Assembly (NCBI RefSeq): GCF_001687565.2
Contig: NZ_CP016534.2
Coordinates: 1,864,501 to 1,928,500 of the forward strand
DNA: 64,000 bases
From: Planococcus antarcticus DSM 14505
Lineage (GTDB): Bacteria > Bacillota > Bacilli > Bacillales_A > Planococcaceae
Direction of reading: 5' to 3'
Both the position numbers and the translations under genes were made by a program. The notes under the pieces were generated by a model. It did not search any database, had not been told where the DNA came from, and saw only the letters and a list, made by a program, of their open reading frames with translations. Below, piece by piece: positions 36,190-45,896 of this stretch; the first letter of the stretch is position 1, and each line of letters opens with the position of its first letter.

Positions 36190-36722
36190 CACCCATCCTT
36201 TTGGAGAAAAAGAAAAAAGAGCTGTCCCAAAAGATCATAAAAAATAATCTTTGGTGACAACCTTTTGGCCGTTCTCGAAAGGATCGGCTAATTTCTGGTG
36301 CAACGGATGCTATCGGCTCGTAATATGTGTGTCACGCAGTTGGCGCGATAAGATGTCGCGATGCCCAGTTGCCCGGACAAGACCTCTTCCGGTCTCCTCA
36401 CTCTGCTCAGTCCAACGTATTCAGCACAAGTCACTTCGCTACTATATAAGTTGAACGAATGATTCCGGGCTGTTAATGTTCCGCCAATCAGCTGCTAAGA
36501 GCTGGCGCCGAACGAACTCGGGCTGTCCAAGTGGATTTCTTTCCATGTCACTTACGCTACTCTCATAACAGTCTCCGCTAGTTTGCTCCGTATCTTGATG
36601 ATTAGTTACTCAAGGATGCTTAGAAGAAAGAGTGTAAGACGGCGAAGCTAGCGGGGTGATGCAAGAGCATATCTTTGTTCTTCGCCGCCTCCATTCCAAT
36701 TAGCCTATTCTTAAAATAGAGA
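36190..36722. other. Non-coding, GC-richer, repeat-like segment
   Basis: About 530 bases between the hydrolase and the SGNH gene. It starts with AAAAGAGCTGTCCCAAAAG, half of a hairpin without its partner, and is richer in GC than its flanks from 36250 to 36690. CGGCGAAG and CTTCGCCG bracket 36642-36690. A stretch of the minus strand is open (CAEYVGLSRVRRPEEVLSGQ) but has no start or ribosome site. I think it is an interspersed extragenic repeat; the sequence alone does not prove it. Confidence 0.35.
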
Positions 36723-36729
36723 GAAAGCA

Positions 36730-36772
36730 AAAATAAATGGAGAAAAATATTTGATTTTTCTCCATTTATTTT
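36730..36772. terminator. Terminator of the SGNH hydrolase gene
   Basis: A 19-bp perfect stem (36730-36748 with 36754-36772) around a 5-base loop, ending in T-rich sequence on both strands. Confidence 0.8.
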
Positions 36773-36822
36773 ATGGTTCAAAACTTATGGGATAGCCTCT
36801 TTTAATCGTTTTTACCAGACAA

Positions 36823-37518
36823 CTATAGCTCACTTTTTTTTTCCGACTGAATGGAAAAACCGGTTGTCGATAAGGTTTGAATCAACAATTTATGCATAAG
36901 CTTGTAACCTTCATCGTTGGGGTGAATAGAATCCAACCAAATGGACGGATTTTTTCCCATTGTCTCTGTTTTAGAAACGATAATGCCTTTTTCGCCAATG
37001 GCCGTATTCCATAAGCGGAACAGTAGATTGGTAAAACCAAAATATTGCTCTTCCTTTTTCATGGAATTGTATAAGTTATTCTGGACGATAATAACTCTTT
37101 GGTTAGCCTCCCGAAGATGCCAATAGATTTCAAGTAAATTTTGGCGGTAGATGCGTTTCAAGATGGAGAATTGCCGAATCAAGCCCTTAGCTCCGCCGTT
37201 CCGGAACCCACGAAGCAAGTCATTCCCGCCAATATTCAGTAGTACAAGGTCGGCTTGTTGAAGCGGTATGAGCCAGGAGTCTGTTCGCATTTTCTGGACT
37301 AGTCCACTGCTAGTCAATCCGTTGATGCCGAGATTGGTGATGTGGCTTGAAGGAAAGGTTTCTTTCAAGTAATTGGCAATGCCGCCTTCAGTGCCATAGC
37401 CATAAGCTACAGAGTCACTTAAGATGACGATATTGTCTATACGAAGCGCTGTTTCAACTTTTTTGGTAGCGAAAAAAGGTGCTCTTCCAAAAAGGGCACT
37501 GGATCGAATGTTAATCAC
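36823..37518 (-). CDS. SGNH/GDSL-family hydrolase
   Basis: A 231-residue esterase/lipase-like protein. Four SGNH blocks are visible: LSDSVAYGYG (block I, with Ser in place of the usual Gly before Asp-Ser), NLGINGLTSSG (block II Gly), NIGGNDLL (block III Asn) and DSIHPNDEGY (block V Asp and His). It probably removes acyl groups from lipids or cell-wall polymers. The start is GTG at 37518 after AGAGGGGA; no signal peptide is seen, so it may act inside the cell. Ends in a strong terminator. Confidence 0.88.
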   Translation of the reverse strand: MINIRSSALFGRAPFFATKKVETALRIDNIVILSDSVAYGYGTEGGIANYLKETFPSSHITNLGINGLTSSGLVQKMRTDSWLIPLQQADLVLLNIGGNDLLRGFRNGGAKGLIRQFSILKRIYRQNLLEIYWHLREANQRVIIVQNNLYNSMKKEEQYFGFTNLLFRLWNTAIGEKGIIVSKTETMGKNPSIWLDSIHPNDEGYKLMHKLLIQTLSTTGFSIQSEKKSEL

Positions 37519-37688
37519 TCTGCCGCACGTCCCCTCTTGCTGTTTTTCTCTGTTATTTTATCATATTTCAGCTCATTTTCTTCTTATCGTGCTTTCGGCT
37601 GAAAATCGTTAGTTTATACAATACTCACCAAAAGCTTTATTATGGAAGGAGATGAATCTTCTTCCATAGTTCCCCCTTATTCATCTGA

Positions 37689-38693
37689 GTGAAAGGAATG
37701 ATTTTTCTGGATATACTTTATTTAGTAATTGGAATTCTATTGATTGTCCTGTGCATCATTGATTTTACTTGGACCACGCTGTGGATTGACGGCGGAGCAG
37801 GACCGGTTACTGACCGTTTGTCATCGTTCATCTGGAGAACCTTCCGCCTATTTGTAGGAGACCATTCAAAGTCTTTGAGTTTAGCCGGACCCGTCGTATT
37901 GAGCGCTTCTCTTACGATGTGGATCGCCATCCTGTGGGCAGGATGGACTTTGGTGTTTGCTGGACTAGAAGGGTCGATTTCACCTTCTCATGGAAATGAC
38001 CCGATTTCTTGGTTTGATCGCATTTATTTTGCAGGTTATTTAATCTTCACATTAGGAAACGGCGATTTCAGTCCGACTGAAGGAGTTTGGCAAATCCTCA
38101 CAGTTCTCGCTACTGGAACAGGAATGCTGTTCATCACCTTTGGCGTCACTTACTTAATCTCTATATTGAGTGCGGTAACAGTTAAACGTTCTTTCTCAGC
38201 CAGCATTCAGGGACTGGGACACTCTGCGGAAGAGCTGGTTGAAAGCGCATGGAACGGCAGTAATTTCCACGACATCGATTCACTGCTGACTACTTATTCG
38301 GAGCAGTTAAGCTCGTTAACGGCTCAGCACATTGCTTATCCTGTACTGCATTACTATCACGCAGCAAATAATGTGTCGTCCATGCCGACAGCGGTCGTGG
38401 TTCTTGACGAAGCACTAAGCATCATGGGTGTACCAAGAGACTGCCATCCCAATCAGCTATTGTTGAAAGAAACACAGTCCAGTGTGCAGCTTTACCTGGA
38501 AACGCTCAATAAATCCTTTTATAAGCCGTCAAAAAATGTACCCGAGCTGCCGGATTTCAAATTTCTCAGTAATGCTGGAATCCCTCTCGTTCCGAGTGAA
38601 GAGTTCAAAGAAGCTTATAAACAGTTGCGAGAACGCCGCAGAAAATTACTGGGGGTCATTGAAGCGGATGCGAGGCCATGGCCAAAACGATGA
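37689..38693 (+). CDS. Potassium channel family protein with large C-terminal domain
   Basis: A 334-residue ion channel. One N-terminal helix (residues 5-27) is followed by a pore unit: two helices around the selectivity filter TLGNGDFSP (121-129, a TxGNGD form related to the K+ filter). About 165 residues after the last helix form a soluble, helix-rich regulatory region (HSAEELVESAWNGSNFHDIDSLL...). The start is unsure: GTG at 37689 has no clear ribosome site, ATG at 37698 directly follows AAAGGA. It sits 37 bases before the sirtuin gene and may be cotranscribed. Confidence 0.87.
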   Translation: MKGMIFLDILYLVIGILLIVLCIIDFTWTTLWIDGGAGPVTDRLSSFIWRTFRLFVGDHSKSLSLAGPVVLSASLTMWIAILWAGWTLVFAGLEGSISPSHGNDPISWFDRIYFAGYLIFTLGNGDFSPTEGVWQILTVLATGTGMLFITFGVTYLISILSAVTVKRSFSASIQGLGHSAEELVESAWNGSNFHDIDSLLTTYSEQLSSLTAQHIAYPVLHYYHAANNVSSMPTAVVVLDEALSIMGVPRDCHPNQLLLKETQSSVQLYLETLNKSFYKPSKNVPELPDFKFLSNAGIPLVPSEEFKEAYKQLRERRRKLLGVIEADARPWPKR

Positions 38694-38730
38694 ATAGATT
38701 TAGAAGGTGTTTTATATAGGGGTGAACTGA

Positions 38731-39447
38731 ATGATTAAAGATTGGCTAACAAATGCTAAGTATATGGTGGTGTTTACCGGTGCCGGCATGTCCACTGAAA
38801 GCGGATTGCCCGACTTCCGCTCAGCGAACACGGGGCTGTGGCAACAAAAAGATCCAAGTCAAGTAGCAAGCGTCAAGGCATTGAATACAAACGTCGAGGA
38901 ATTTATCGAATTTTACCGAAAACGTGTACTTGGTGTAAAGGAGTTTGAACCGCATAATGGCCATCGCATCTTAGCGGAATGGGAAAACGACGGACGGCTC
39001 CAGTCCATCATCACCCAAAACGTCGACGGCTTCCACCAACTGGCAGGCAACAGAAACGTCGCCGAGTTGCACGGCACATTGCAAAAGGTTCATTGTCAAT
39101 CATGCGGAACTTCTTACAGCAGCGAAGAATTCCTCGGTGAATCGTACCACTGCGAATGTAGCGGCCTCCTTCGTCCTTCTGTTGTGCTGTTTGGGGAGAT
39201 GCTGCCGGAAGAACCTTTCGAAATAGCATTTAACGAAGCAATTCGGGCCGATTTATTCATTGTTCTCGGTTCTTCGTTGTCTGTCACGCCTGCCAACCAA
39301 TTTCCGCTCATTGCCAAAGAAAACGGCTCTAAACTTGTCATTGTCAACCAGGAAGCGACACCCTTCGATAGCTATGCCGACCTGGTGATCAACAACCGGC
39401 AAATCGGCGATGTCTTGTCAGAATGGCATCGCTTTTGGACAGATTAA
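38731..39447 (+). CDS. cobB: NAD-dependent protein deacylase (sirtuin)
   Basis: A 238-residue class U/III-like sirtuin that removes acetyl or other acyl groups from lysines using NAD+. NAD site: TGAGMSTESGLPDFR (17-30) and TQNVDGFH (96-102); catalytic His114 in ELHGT; zinc site Cys122, Cys125, Cys141, Cys143; and VLGSSLSVTPA. Full length. The start follows a GGGGTGAA-type ribosome site. The 37-base gap to the channel gene upstream suggests cotranscription. Confidence 0.94.
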   Translation: MIKDWLTNAKYMVVFTGAGMSTESGLPDFRSANTGLWQQKDPSQVASVKALNTNVEEFIEFYRKRVLGVKEFEPHNGHRILAEWENDGRLQSIITQNVDGFHQLAGNRNVAELHGTLQKVHCQSCGTSYSSEEFLGESYHCECSGLLRPSVVLFGEMLPEEPFEIAFNEAIRADLFIVLGSSLSVTPANQFPLIAKENGSKLVIVNQEATPFDSYADLVINNRQIGDVLSEWHRFWTD

Positions 39448-39492
39448 AGCATCAGCATTTGGCTGGTGGTTTAATCTTCATTATTCATTTCA

Positions 39493-40185
39493 TCAATAAT
39501 CGAGTAGGCGACCATTGTCGTTCCACTGGCCGTACATTTTATTTTCTTTCGTATTTTCGATAAACTTGTTCAATCTTTTTTCAAAAACTGTAGGATCGTT
39601 GCTATAACTTTGAATAGTATCAATTCTGATTCTCCTATACAGTTCAGGAAAGTTAAGAAAGTTTTGGTATAGCTGTTCGTCTTCTTCTAAACGAATTTCA
39701 ATTTCTTTATCTATAACGAAAGATTCAAGACGCATGTCAGGTAGAATTTTCATTCCTTCCCCTTTCATCAAACCTAATTTCTCCAGTCTTCTTACTCTCT
39801 CCTTATTCAGCTCTGTCCAGTTGCTTGTTTTCTTTCTCGGAGAAAACCTTTGAGCTAGTTCAGTATCTGATTTTTTCTTCATTATGCCATCAATCCACCC
39901 AAAGCATAAGGCTTCTCCAACTGCATCTAGCTACTGAATGACACTTGGTTTTTTCGTCACACTAACGAGTATCCAACAAAATTTTTCTGTGATTGCATTT
40001 TCCTCAAGCCAGTCTCTAAACTCCTGCTTTGTCTTGACGTTAAGCAACTTCTCAATTTTTATTTTGAACAGATCCTTTCTAGATCTCATTATTGAATTTT
40101 GACTGGGACTACTTTTCTCTTTCATTATCAAGGACATTTCCTTTTTGGATCCCGACACTTTTCTTCTGGTCTTGCCACAATTCAT
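39493..40185 (-). pseudogene. YdeI/OmpD-associated family protein with an internal amber stop
   Basis: Two open stretches lie in the same frame. The upstream one (to 39931) has TKQEFRDWLEENAITEKFCWILVSVTKKPSV; the downstream one has EALCFGWIDGIMKKKSDTELAQRFSPRKKTSNW, then MYGQWNDNGRLLDY at the end. Together these are the YdeI family (cationic-peptide or bacteriocin protection in other bacteria). A TAG at 39931-39933 falls just before LDAVGEALCFGWID, where relatives usually have Tyr. No indel is needed. The downstream half could be made from the ATG at 39882 but would lack a third of the domain. The most probable start is ATG near 40125. Confidence 0.8.
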
Positions 40186-40263
40186 TTTTCAGTCTTTTAA
40201 GCAAGTTAATTGGTATAATCAAGAAACTAAATGAAAATCTATTCAGTTGAAAGGGGCATTTTT

Positions 40264-41199
40264 GTGATCCATTCTATACCACTCAATTCAAGTCAGCTTC
40301 ATTCTTCCTTTAACCGGGAATACAAGCCGATTCTGACCGTCGCTTCAGGAGACACTATTCAGTTGAAAACACTCGACATCCAATGGGGTTATTCGGCATC
40401 CCAAACCGACGAACGGACGATCTTTACATCACGCGAAAACGAAGAAAAACTTGCCCATCCTATTATCGGCCCGATTGCAATCGCAGGCGCTAAACCCGGC
40501 ATGGTGCTAGAAGTTCGCACCAACAAGCTGATACCCGGCTGGTATGGGCGCAACTGGGCTGGCGGAATACACGCCTGGCAAAATGAAAAACTGGGCATTG
40601 TCGATAGCGAACGACTACAAGTGGATTGGAAGCTAGATGCAGAAAGAATGACCGGCAGTTGTGAACTGAGCGGTCAGGAATTCAAAGTCGGCTTGTCTCC
40701 TTTTCTCGGCTTAATGGGCGTAGCACCTGCCGAAGCCGGTAGCTTTCCGACAAAGCCTCCTGGCTATTTTGGCGGCAATATCGACTGCAAGGAATTGGTG
40801 CCAGGCAGCAGCCTGTTTCTGCCTATTTCAGTAGATGGTGCGCTGTTTTCATTGGGCGATGGCCACGCACTTCAAGGAGATGGTGAAAGTTCTGGTACGG
40901 CAATTGAATGCCCAATGGATTTGGCCGATATTACGCTAACCCTCCATGAAGATATGACACTTTCCATGCCGCGTGCTAATACGCCAGCCGGATGGATCAC
41001 TTTTGGATTCGCTGAGGACCTCAACGAAGCGGCATCCGTCGCACTTTCTGATATGGTCTCTTTCATGGAGCAATTGTATGGCATTTCCCGGACTGAAGCA
41101 ACAGCCTTATCGAGTGTGGCAGTCGATCTGCACATCACTCAAGTCGTCAATAATGTTAAAGGCGTCCATGCGATTTTGCCTCATGCAGTGATTCGATAA
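40264..41199 (+). CDS. Acetamidase/formamidase family protein
   Basis: A 311-residue FmdA/AmdA-family amidohydrolase from GTG at 40264, 7 bases after GAAAGGGG; ATG at 40231 lacks a ribosome site. Motifs: ILTVASGDTIQLKTLDIQWGY, GPIAIAGAKPGMVLEV, PPGYFGGNIDCKEL and FSLGDGHALQGDGE, the last with the family's metal-binding Asp and His. It hydrolyses short amides to ammonia and acid in the cytoplasm. The family's substrate range is wide, so acetamide versus formamide is open. It may be followed by the DUF2207 gene on one transcript (52-base gap). Confidence 0.92.
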   Translation: MIHSIPLNSSQLHSSFNREYKPILTVASGDTIQLKTLDIQWGYSASQTDERTIFTSRENEEKLAHPIIGPIAIAGAKPGMVLEVRTNKLIPGWYGRNWAGGIHAWQNEKLGIVDSERLQVDWKLDAERMTGSCELSGQEFKVGLSPFLGLMGVAPAEAGSFPTKPPGYFGGNIDCKELVPGSSLFLPISVDGALFSLGDGHALQGDGESSGTAIECPMDLADITLTLHEDMTLSMPRANTPAGWITFGFAEDLNEAASVALSDMVSFMEQLYGISRTEATALSSVAVDLHITQVVNNVKGVHAILPHAVIR

Positions 41200-41251
41200 A
41201 AGATATTTCTGAAACTTTTGCTTGCCGTTTCCGTACATAAAGAAAGAGGTG

Positions 41252-42928
41252 ATGAAAGTGCAGAAGAAAAGATCTTTCATAATTTTTATGGTGTTGCTCG
41301 TTGTTGCTTTGTTCCCCATCCAAGCTTTGGCCGTCGATTATACGATTCCCGAAGTGACAATCGACGCGCAGGTAAATGCAGATGGTACGGTGCAAGTAGT
41401 CGAGAACCACACGTACGAGTTTGATGGCGATTTTAACGGCATCACACGGGAAATAGCTCCAAAAGATGGAACTTCGATTCAAAATTTTAACGGTTATGAA
41501 AACGGCACGGCATTGGAGGTCGAGCGTGATGGCGATCTATACAAAGTTTTCCGTGAAGGTGAAGATGAAACCGTGACAATTGAATTGCGCTATGAAATCC
41601 AGAAATCCATCGAAAAATTCGAAGATGGTGCTGAGTTTTATTGGCCATTTTTTGATGACCGTAACGACAGTGAATATGAACAACTGACGATTGCGGTCAG
41701 CCCTCCCGCTCCGTCAGAAGAGACAGATTTTGTCGGCTATGACGCAGCCTACCAAACAGACAGCTTGCAAAACGACGGAGCGGTCCTGTTCGAAATGGGT
41801 ATGGTACCAGCAGGCACCAACGGAGATATTCGCGTCATTTTTGATGCCGAATTGTTCCCCGCCCTGCCTCAACAGGACGGCATTATCCGCGAGGAGTTGG
41901 CTGTTGAAAAAGAGCGGCTGGAAAACGAAGCCGCCATTTTTGCGGCAAGACAAGACACCGGTAGTTCTATCGGCAATGGGCTGATACCTGCTGCCGGTGC
42001 ACTCTTGTTGGCACTGACCGCTTGGGCCTGGAATCGTGCACGGAAGATTAAACAGCAGGCACAACCTGCTACTGATGCCTTTTTCGTCCCTAAGCAAAAG
42101 ATGAGCATTCCGGCAACTTTGTATTTCACCAAGTCTTCCGTTTTGACCCCTGCCACAACGGCTGCCGCCTTGATGGAACTGGTGCGCAAAAAGAATGTCG
42201 AACAGCTTTCAGAAGAACACTTTCGGTTGATTGACCGCAACACTGAATTTGCACATGAAGCGGTGTTAATCGATTTGCTTTTCGACAAGGTCGGTGACGG
42301 CGAGTTTTTTGAAACAAAAGACCTTGAAAGTTATACAAAAAATGAACTGAACCATGCGTCCTACAACGAATCCATCAGCGAATGGCAACAAAGTGTCGCA
42401 GAAGAAGTGAAACAGCACAAGTTATATGAAAAACATCCCCTGTTTCGCTGGACAGTCGGATCCATTGGACTGGCGTTATTTGCAGTCGCTGTCTTTTTCG
42501 GTCTCTTAAACTTGTTTGCGTTGATGTTTTTCTCTATCGTAGTCGGTATTTTGTTTATTGCTTTCTGCTTCTACTCCCCCATCACTTACGAGGGCCATGT
42601 AATCCGGGAAGAATGGAAACAATTGCGCGTGGCCATGGAAAACCTAGACGGAGCGGAATGGACCCAATTAACATCGGACGAAAAAATGCGTGCCTTTGCC
42701 TACGTTCTAGGAGACGATGAAAAATCGGCAAATCTAAAAACGCAAAGTTTCACCAATGCCTACAGTGAATCAGCATTTGCAGACTTTGGCGTGTTTTACA
42801 ATCCAGTCCTGCTGACGGGACTTTTCATTGCTGCCAATTCCAGTAGCAGTGCTTCGGCTAGCGGAACAGGCTCTATGTCTGCCGGCGGCGGTGTCGGTGG
42901 TGGTGGCGGCGGCTCTGGTGCTTTTTAA
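41252..42928 (+). CDS. DUF2207 membrane protein with glycine-rich tail
   Basis: About 558 residues. An N-terminal signal/anchor (to about residue 28) is followed by an extracellular beta-rich DUF2207 domain (YTIPEVTIDAQVNADGTVQVVENHTYEF...FNGITREI), a transmembrane helix near residue 245, a cytoplasmic region, and two helices near 400-440. The C-terminus is a low-complexity GGGVGGGGGGSGAF tail typical of the family. Start: ATG at 41252 abuts AGAGGTG, and GTG at 41258 is better spaced. The function is unknown; family members sit in the cell envelope. Confidence 0.9.
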   Translation: MKVQKKRSFIIFMVLLVVALFPIQALAVDYTIPEVTIDAQVNADGTVQVVENHTYEFDGDFNGITREIAPKDGTSIQNFNGYENGTALEVERDGDLYKVFREGEDETVTIELRYEIQKSIEKFEDGAEFYWPFFDDRNDSEYEQLTIAVSPPAPSEETDFVGYDAAYQTDSLQNDGAVLFEMGMVPAGTNGDIRVIFDAELFPALPQQDGIIREELAVEKERLENEAAIFAARQDTGSSIGNGLIPAAGALLLALTAWAWNRARKIKQQAQPATDAFFVPKQKMSIPATLYFTKSSVLTPATTAAALMELVRKKNVEQLSEEHFRLIDRNTEFAHEAVLIDLLFDKVGDGEFFETKDLESYTKNELNHASYNESISEWQQSVAEEVKQHKLYEKHPLFRWTVGSIGLALFAVAVFFGLLNLFALMFFSIVVGILFIAFCFYSPITYEGHVIREEWKQLRVAMENLDGAEWTQLTSDEKMRAFAYVLGDDEKSANLKTQSFTNAYSESAFADFGVFYNPVLLTGLFIAANSSSSASASGTGSMSAGGGVGGGGGGSGAF

Positions 42929-42937
42929 ACAATACGC

Positions 42938-42970
42938 AAAACGGCTGAAAAAATTTCAGCCGTTTTTGTT
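42938..42970 (+). terminator. Terminator after the DUF2207 gene
   Basis: AAAACGGCTGAAA pairs with TTTCAGCCGTTTTT, followed by T run. Confidence 0.85.
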
Positions 42971-43034
42971 TTGCTCAGCATTTCTTAGGGAACTACAAAG
43001 AAGACGTTATTTTATTCATATGGAGGAACGATTA

Positions 43035-43769
43035 ATGATTACAACTAACTCACCTTTATTAACAAAAGAGGATTTTTTAGTACGGACCGATTTGCCGGAA
43101 TGGCTTTTGGGTGAATACAAGACTTTTCACGAAACTGTAACCGATACGACCTTCCCTTGCTATTTCGGAATGAGTGGCGAGTTAAAGGGAGAATTGCGCT
43201 ACACCTATATCACCCAGGAGGACTGGAGCAATTTGCCCGTCGCGGTCGAATCGTTTCTGACACTATTTAATGACCCGAAGCATAAACGCCACGGATTATT
43301 CGTTTTTGTAGAACCTGTCAAGGAAGAAGGCTCACTAGAGACCTATCGCCAGCAATTTTGGGACATTCTTCAATATTTGCATGACGAGGATAAAATGGAA
43401 TGGCCAAAAGACGCCCCACGCGATCCCGGTCATTATTTATGGGACTTTACTTTTCAGGGCGAGCCGATCTTCATCTTTGGTAACACACCAGCCTACAAGC
43501 AGCGGAAAACACGTGACCTTGGCAACGCCATGGTGTTGGGTTTCCAGCCCCGCCGCATCTTTGAGGGATTGAAAGGAACCGAAAAAGGCGGTGTCATGTC
43601 TCGCGACAAAGTCCGCCAACGTGTGGAAGCATGGGACCATCTGCCGACACATCCCGACATCAGTCACTTTGGCGATCCGGAACACAACGAATGGAAACAA
43701 TTTTTTATCGGAGACGATAGCGAGCCGATTCAAGGAAAATGCCCATTTACCCATAAAGAAATGAAATAA
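43035..43769 (+). CDS. YqcI/YcgG family protein
   Basis: A 244-residue protein of the YqcI/YcgG family. ATG at 43035 is 10 bases after GGAGG; the longer open frame back to 42828 runs through the terminator of the upstream gene and is not used. Typical blocks are FPCYFGMSGELKGELRYTYI, FVFVEPVKEEGSLETYRQQFWDILQYLHD, DFTFQGEPIFIFGNTPAY and CPFTHKEM with a late Cys and His. Relatives include heme-containing aldoxime/guanitoxin-type and N-oxygenase enzymes, but the bacterial role of this one is not established. Confidence 0.85.
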   Translation: MITTNSPLLTKEDFLVRTDLPEWLLGEYKTFHETVTDTTFPCYFGMSGELKGELRYTYITQEDWSNLPVAVESFLTLFNDPKHKRHGLFVFVEPVKEEGSLETYRQQFWDILQYLHDEDKMEWPKDAPRDPGHYLWDFTFQGEPIFIFGNTPAYKQRKTRDLGNAMVLGFQPRRIFEGLKGTEKGGVMSRDKVRQRVEAWDHLPTHPDISHFGDPEHNEWKQFFIGDDSEPIQGKCPFTHKEMK

Positions 43770-43801
43770 TAGGCGATACTTCACTATTTTCTAACTAACT
43801 G

Positions 43802-43845
43802 AAAAAGAGCCGTACCGGAAGCAATTCCGGCACAGCTCTTTTTTC
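43802..43845. terminator. Bidirectional terminator
   Basis: AAAAAGAGC...CCGGAA pairs with TTCCGG...GCTCTTTTTT; between the YqcI-like gene and the converging LacI regulator. Confidence 0.8.
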
Positions 43846-43907
43846 GGTTTACAGATACTCTATACTAGGGTAAGACTATAATGTAGCCTTTAGGTTTTTG
43901 GGATTTG

Positions 43908-44915
43908 TTAAAGAGATGCAGTCGTTTTCCGCTCATACAGAAGAACTTCCCTGCTCACATTGAATGCTTCGTCTTGATCGAGTGTCAAAATATCCAACAG
44001 CCTTGTTATGGCTTCTATCCCGAGATTGGCAAGGCTGTCCGCCGTGCCGACAGAAGTTAAGCTCAAGGCTGAATGCTGTCCCATTTCTGTGTTACCAATG
44101 CCGATGATGCTGACGTCTTCAGGAATTTGATAGCCTGCTTCTTGGTAGAAATCCATCAGCTGGATGGCGATTTCGTCTGTAGCAGCTACAATACCGGTCG
44201 GTTTTTTCTTTAAAACCTGAAGGTCCTCGAACACGTTCAACAGAGAAGCTTTATCTGTATCAGCAATTACCAGCCGCTTTTTACGTATTTTACTTTTAAC
44301 TTCCTGAAGTGCATGGATAAATCCCTGGAAGCGCTCTTTGTAAGTGGGGTTATTTAACGGTCCGCCGACCCAGGCGATTTCCTGATGATTGCTGCCGAGC
44401 AGATGGCTTGCTGCAACATAGCCAGCCTCCACATTATTTAGCCCAATTGAGTGCTGGCTGCCGGGATAGCTTGAATTGAGTAGGATGAAAGGAATTTTTG
44501 ACTGAAGCATCCTTTCATAAACCGCCTCATTAAGTTGAACCGACGTCAAAATTAAACCATCTGCTTTACTTGAAAGCACAGTGTCATAGGTTTCAAGTTC
44601 ATTTTCTTTCGTAACAAAATGAACGTTGACTTGGTAGCCTTGTTGTTTTGCAAGGCTTATAATCGAAGGAGCAGAACCAATGAAGATTGGATCATCCAAA
44701 GGTCCTGCGATCAGGCTGATTGTTTTGATGGTTCTGGCTACAGGCACCGTATCTTCAGTACCTGTTGCCGAATAGTTCAATTCATTGACGGCAGCCATCA
44801 CTTTGTCATACGTATCTTTTTTCACTTGATCCGGTTTGTTCAGTACACGTGAAACAGTTGTCTGTGAAACACCTGCACGCTTTGCTACATCAGTAGTTGA
44901 TACCAAATTCATCAC
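43908..44915 (-). CDS. LacI family transcriptional regulator
   Basis: A 335-residue LacI/GalR regulator. The helix-turn-helix STTDVAKRAGVSQTTVSRVLN is followed by the hinge helix and a periplasmic-binding-protein-like effector domain (ISLIAGPLDDPIF, DGLILTS, AATDEIAIQLMDF, DVSIIGIGN). There is no sugar operon in the adjacent genes, so its target is elsewhere or it acts on the divergent N-acetyltransferase gene. An extended -10 promoter is visible upstream. Confidence 0.92.
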   Translation of the reverse strand: MMNLVSTTDVAKRAGVSQTTVSRVLNKPDQVKKDTYDKVMAAVNELNYSATGTEDTVPVARTIKTISLIAGPLDDPIFIGSAPSIISLAKQQGYQVNVHFVTKENELETYDTVLSSKADGLILTSVQLNEAVYERMLQSKIPFILLNSSYPGSQHSIGLNNVEAGYVAASHLLGSNHQEIAWVGGPLNNPTYKERFQGFIHALQEVKSKIRKKRLVIADTDKASLLNVFEDLQVLKKKPTGIVAATDEIAIQLMDFYQEAGYQIPEDVSIIGIGNTEMGQHSALSLTSVGTADSLANLGIEAITRLLDILTLDQDEAFNVSREVLLYERKTTASL

Positions 44916-44988
44916 CCTGCTTTCTTTTATTTGTCCACCTTACCCAACCATTCATTTTCCGAGTCATTACAATTTTATTTACTTATTC

Positions 44989-44997
44989 ATTATACCA
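44989..44997 (-). promoter_or_regulatory. Extended -10 promoter element of the LacI-family gene
   Basis: On the minus strand the sequence TGGTATAAT, a perfect TGnTATAAT element, lies about 75 bases upstream of the start codon; the -35 is poor, as is common with extended -10 promoters. Confidence 0.5.
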
Positions 44998-45104
44998 CGC
45001 CAATGCGTAATCTACACATGTAAAAAATAAAAATCGTACCATAAACTACATTTGAATAGTTAATAATTATTCAAACATCAAGAAGAAGGGGATGAATAAA
45101 ATTC

Positions 45105-45863
45105 ATGAATAAAGAAAAATACCTTGAACGATTCAACGCTGCCCTTATTCAGGAGAATTTCTTGCAGAATTTGGCTGAGCTCCAATCTTTGCATATGCAG
45201 AATATCCCTTTTGAAAATTTAGATGTCATCCGCAAGACGCCGATTTATTTGAATATCGAAAATATTTATGACAAAATCGTTAACCATCACCGCGGCGGCT
45301 ATTGCTATGAGTTGAATGGCTTGTTCCACTGGTTGCTGAAGCAACTGAATTTTGATGCAAAACTGATTTCTGCCACTGTCCAAAAACCTGATGGCACTTG
45401 GTCAAAAGCCGATACACACGCTGCAATCCTGGTAAAGCTTGATACTCTCTATCTTGTCGACGCCGGATTTGGTGATTCCACCATCAGTCCAATTCCAATT
45501 GGCGGTGAACGTCATACCGATCACAGCGGTACATACCGTGTCGAAAAAGCGGATGAACTTTTTTACGATCTGATCAGAGAAAAAGACGACACTGAAAAGC
45601 TGCTTTACAGGTTCGCAACAACAGAAAAACAGTTGGCTGATTTTCATGAAGGCTGTGTTTTCAATCAGGTTTCAAAAAATTCTCCATTCACCCATGATGA
45701 TCTAATCACGCGGACAACTGCGGATGGCCGTATCACGTTATCTGGCCATCAGTTGACACGTTCAGAAAATGGCAATAAAGAAAAAATCGAACTCTCTTCA
45801 GCCGATAAAAAACGTGTATTGAAAGAAGAATTTGGCATTGACTGGGATGCCCTCGGAAAATAA
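45105..45863 (+). CDS. nat: Arylamine N-acetyltransferase
   Basis: A 252-residue NAT that moves an acetyl group from acetyl-CoA to arylamines or hydrazines. The catalytic triad is visible: Cys67 in RGGYCYELNG, His105 in DTHAAILV and Asp119 in VDAGFGDS. NIPFENLDV at the N-terminus is also typical. It may detoxify aromatic amines. AGAAGGGGATG-type ribosome site upstream; a terminator follows. Divergent from a LacI regulator with a 190-base gap. Confidence 0.95.
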   Translation: MNKEKYLERFNAALIQENFLQNLAELQSLHMQNIPFENLDVIRKTPIYLNIENIYDKIVNHHRGGYCYELNGLFHWLLKQLNFDAKLISATVQKPDGTWSKADTHAAILVKLDTLYLVDAGFGDSTISPIPIGGERHTDHSGTYRVEKADELFYDLIREKDDTEKLLYRFATTEKQLADFHEGCVFNQVSKNSPFTHDDLITRTTADGRITLSGHQLTRSENGNKEKIELSSADKKRVLKEEFGIDWDALGK

Positions 45864-45896
45864 GTACTCTAACAAAGAATACTTATTGACATAGAG

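Noticed and set aside
42828..43034. N-terminal extension of the YqcI/YcgG-like gene
   Set aside because: It passes through the terminator of the upstream gene; ATG at 43035 has GGAGG at the right distance.
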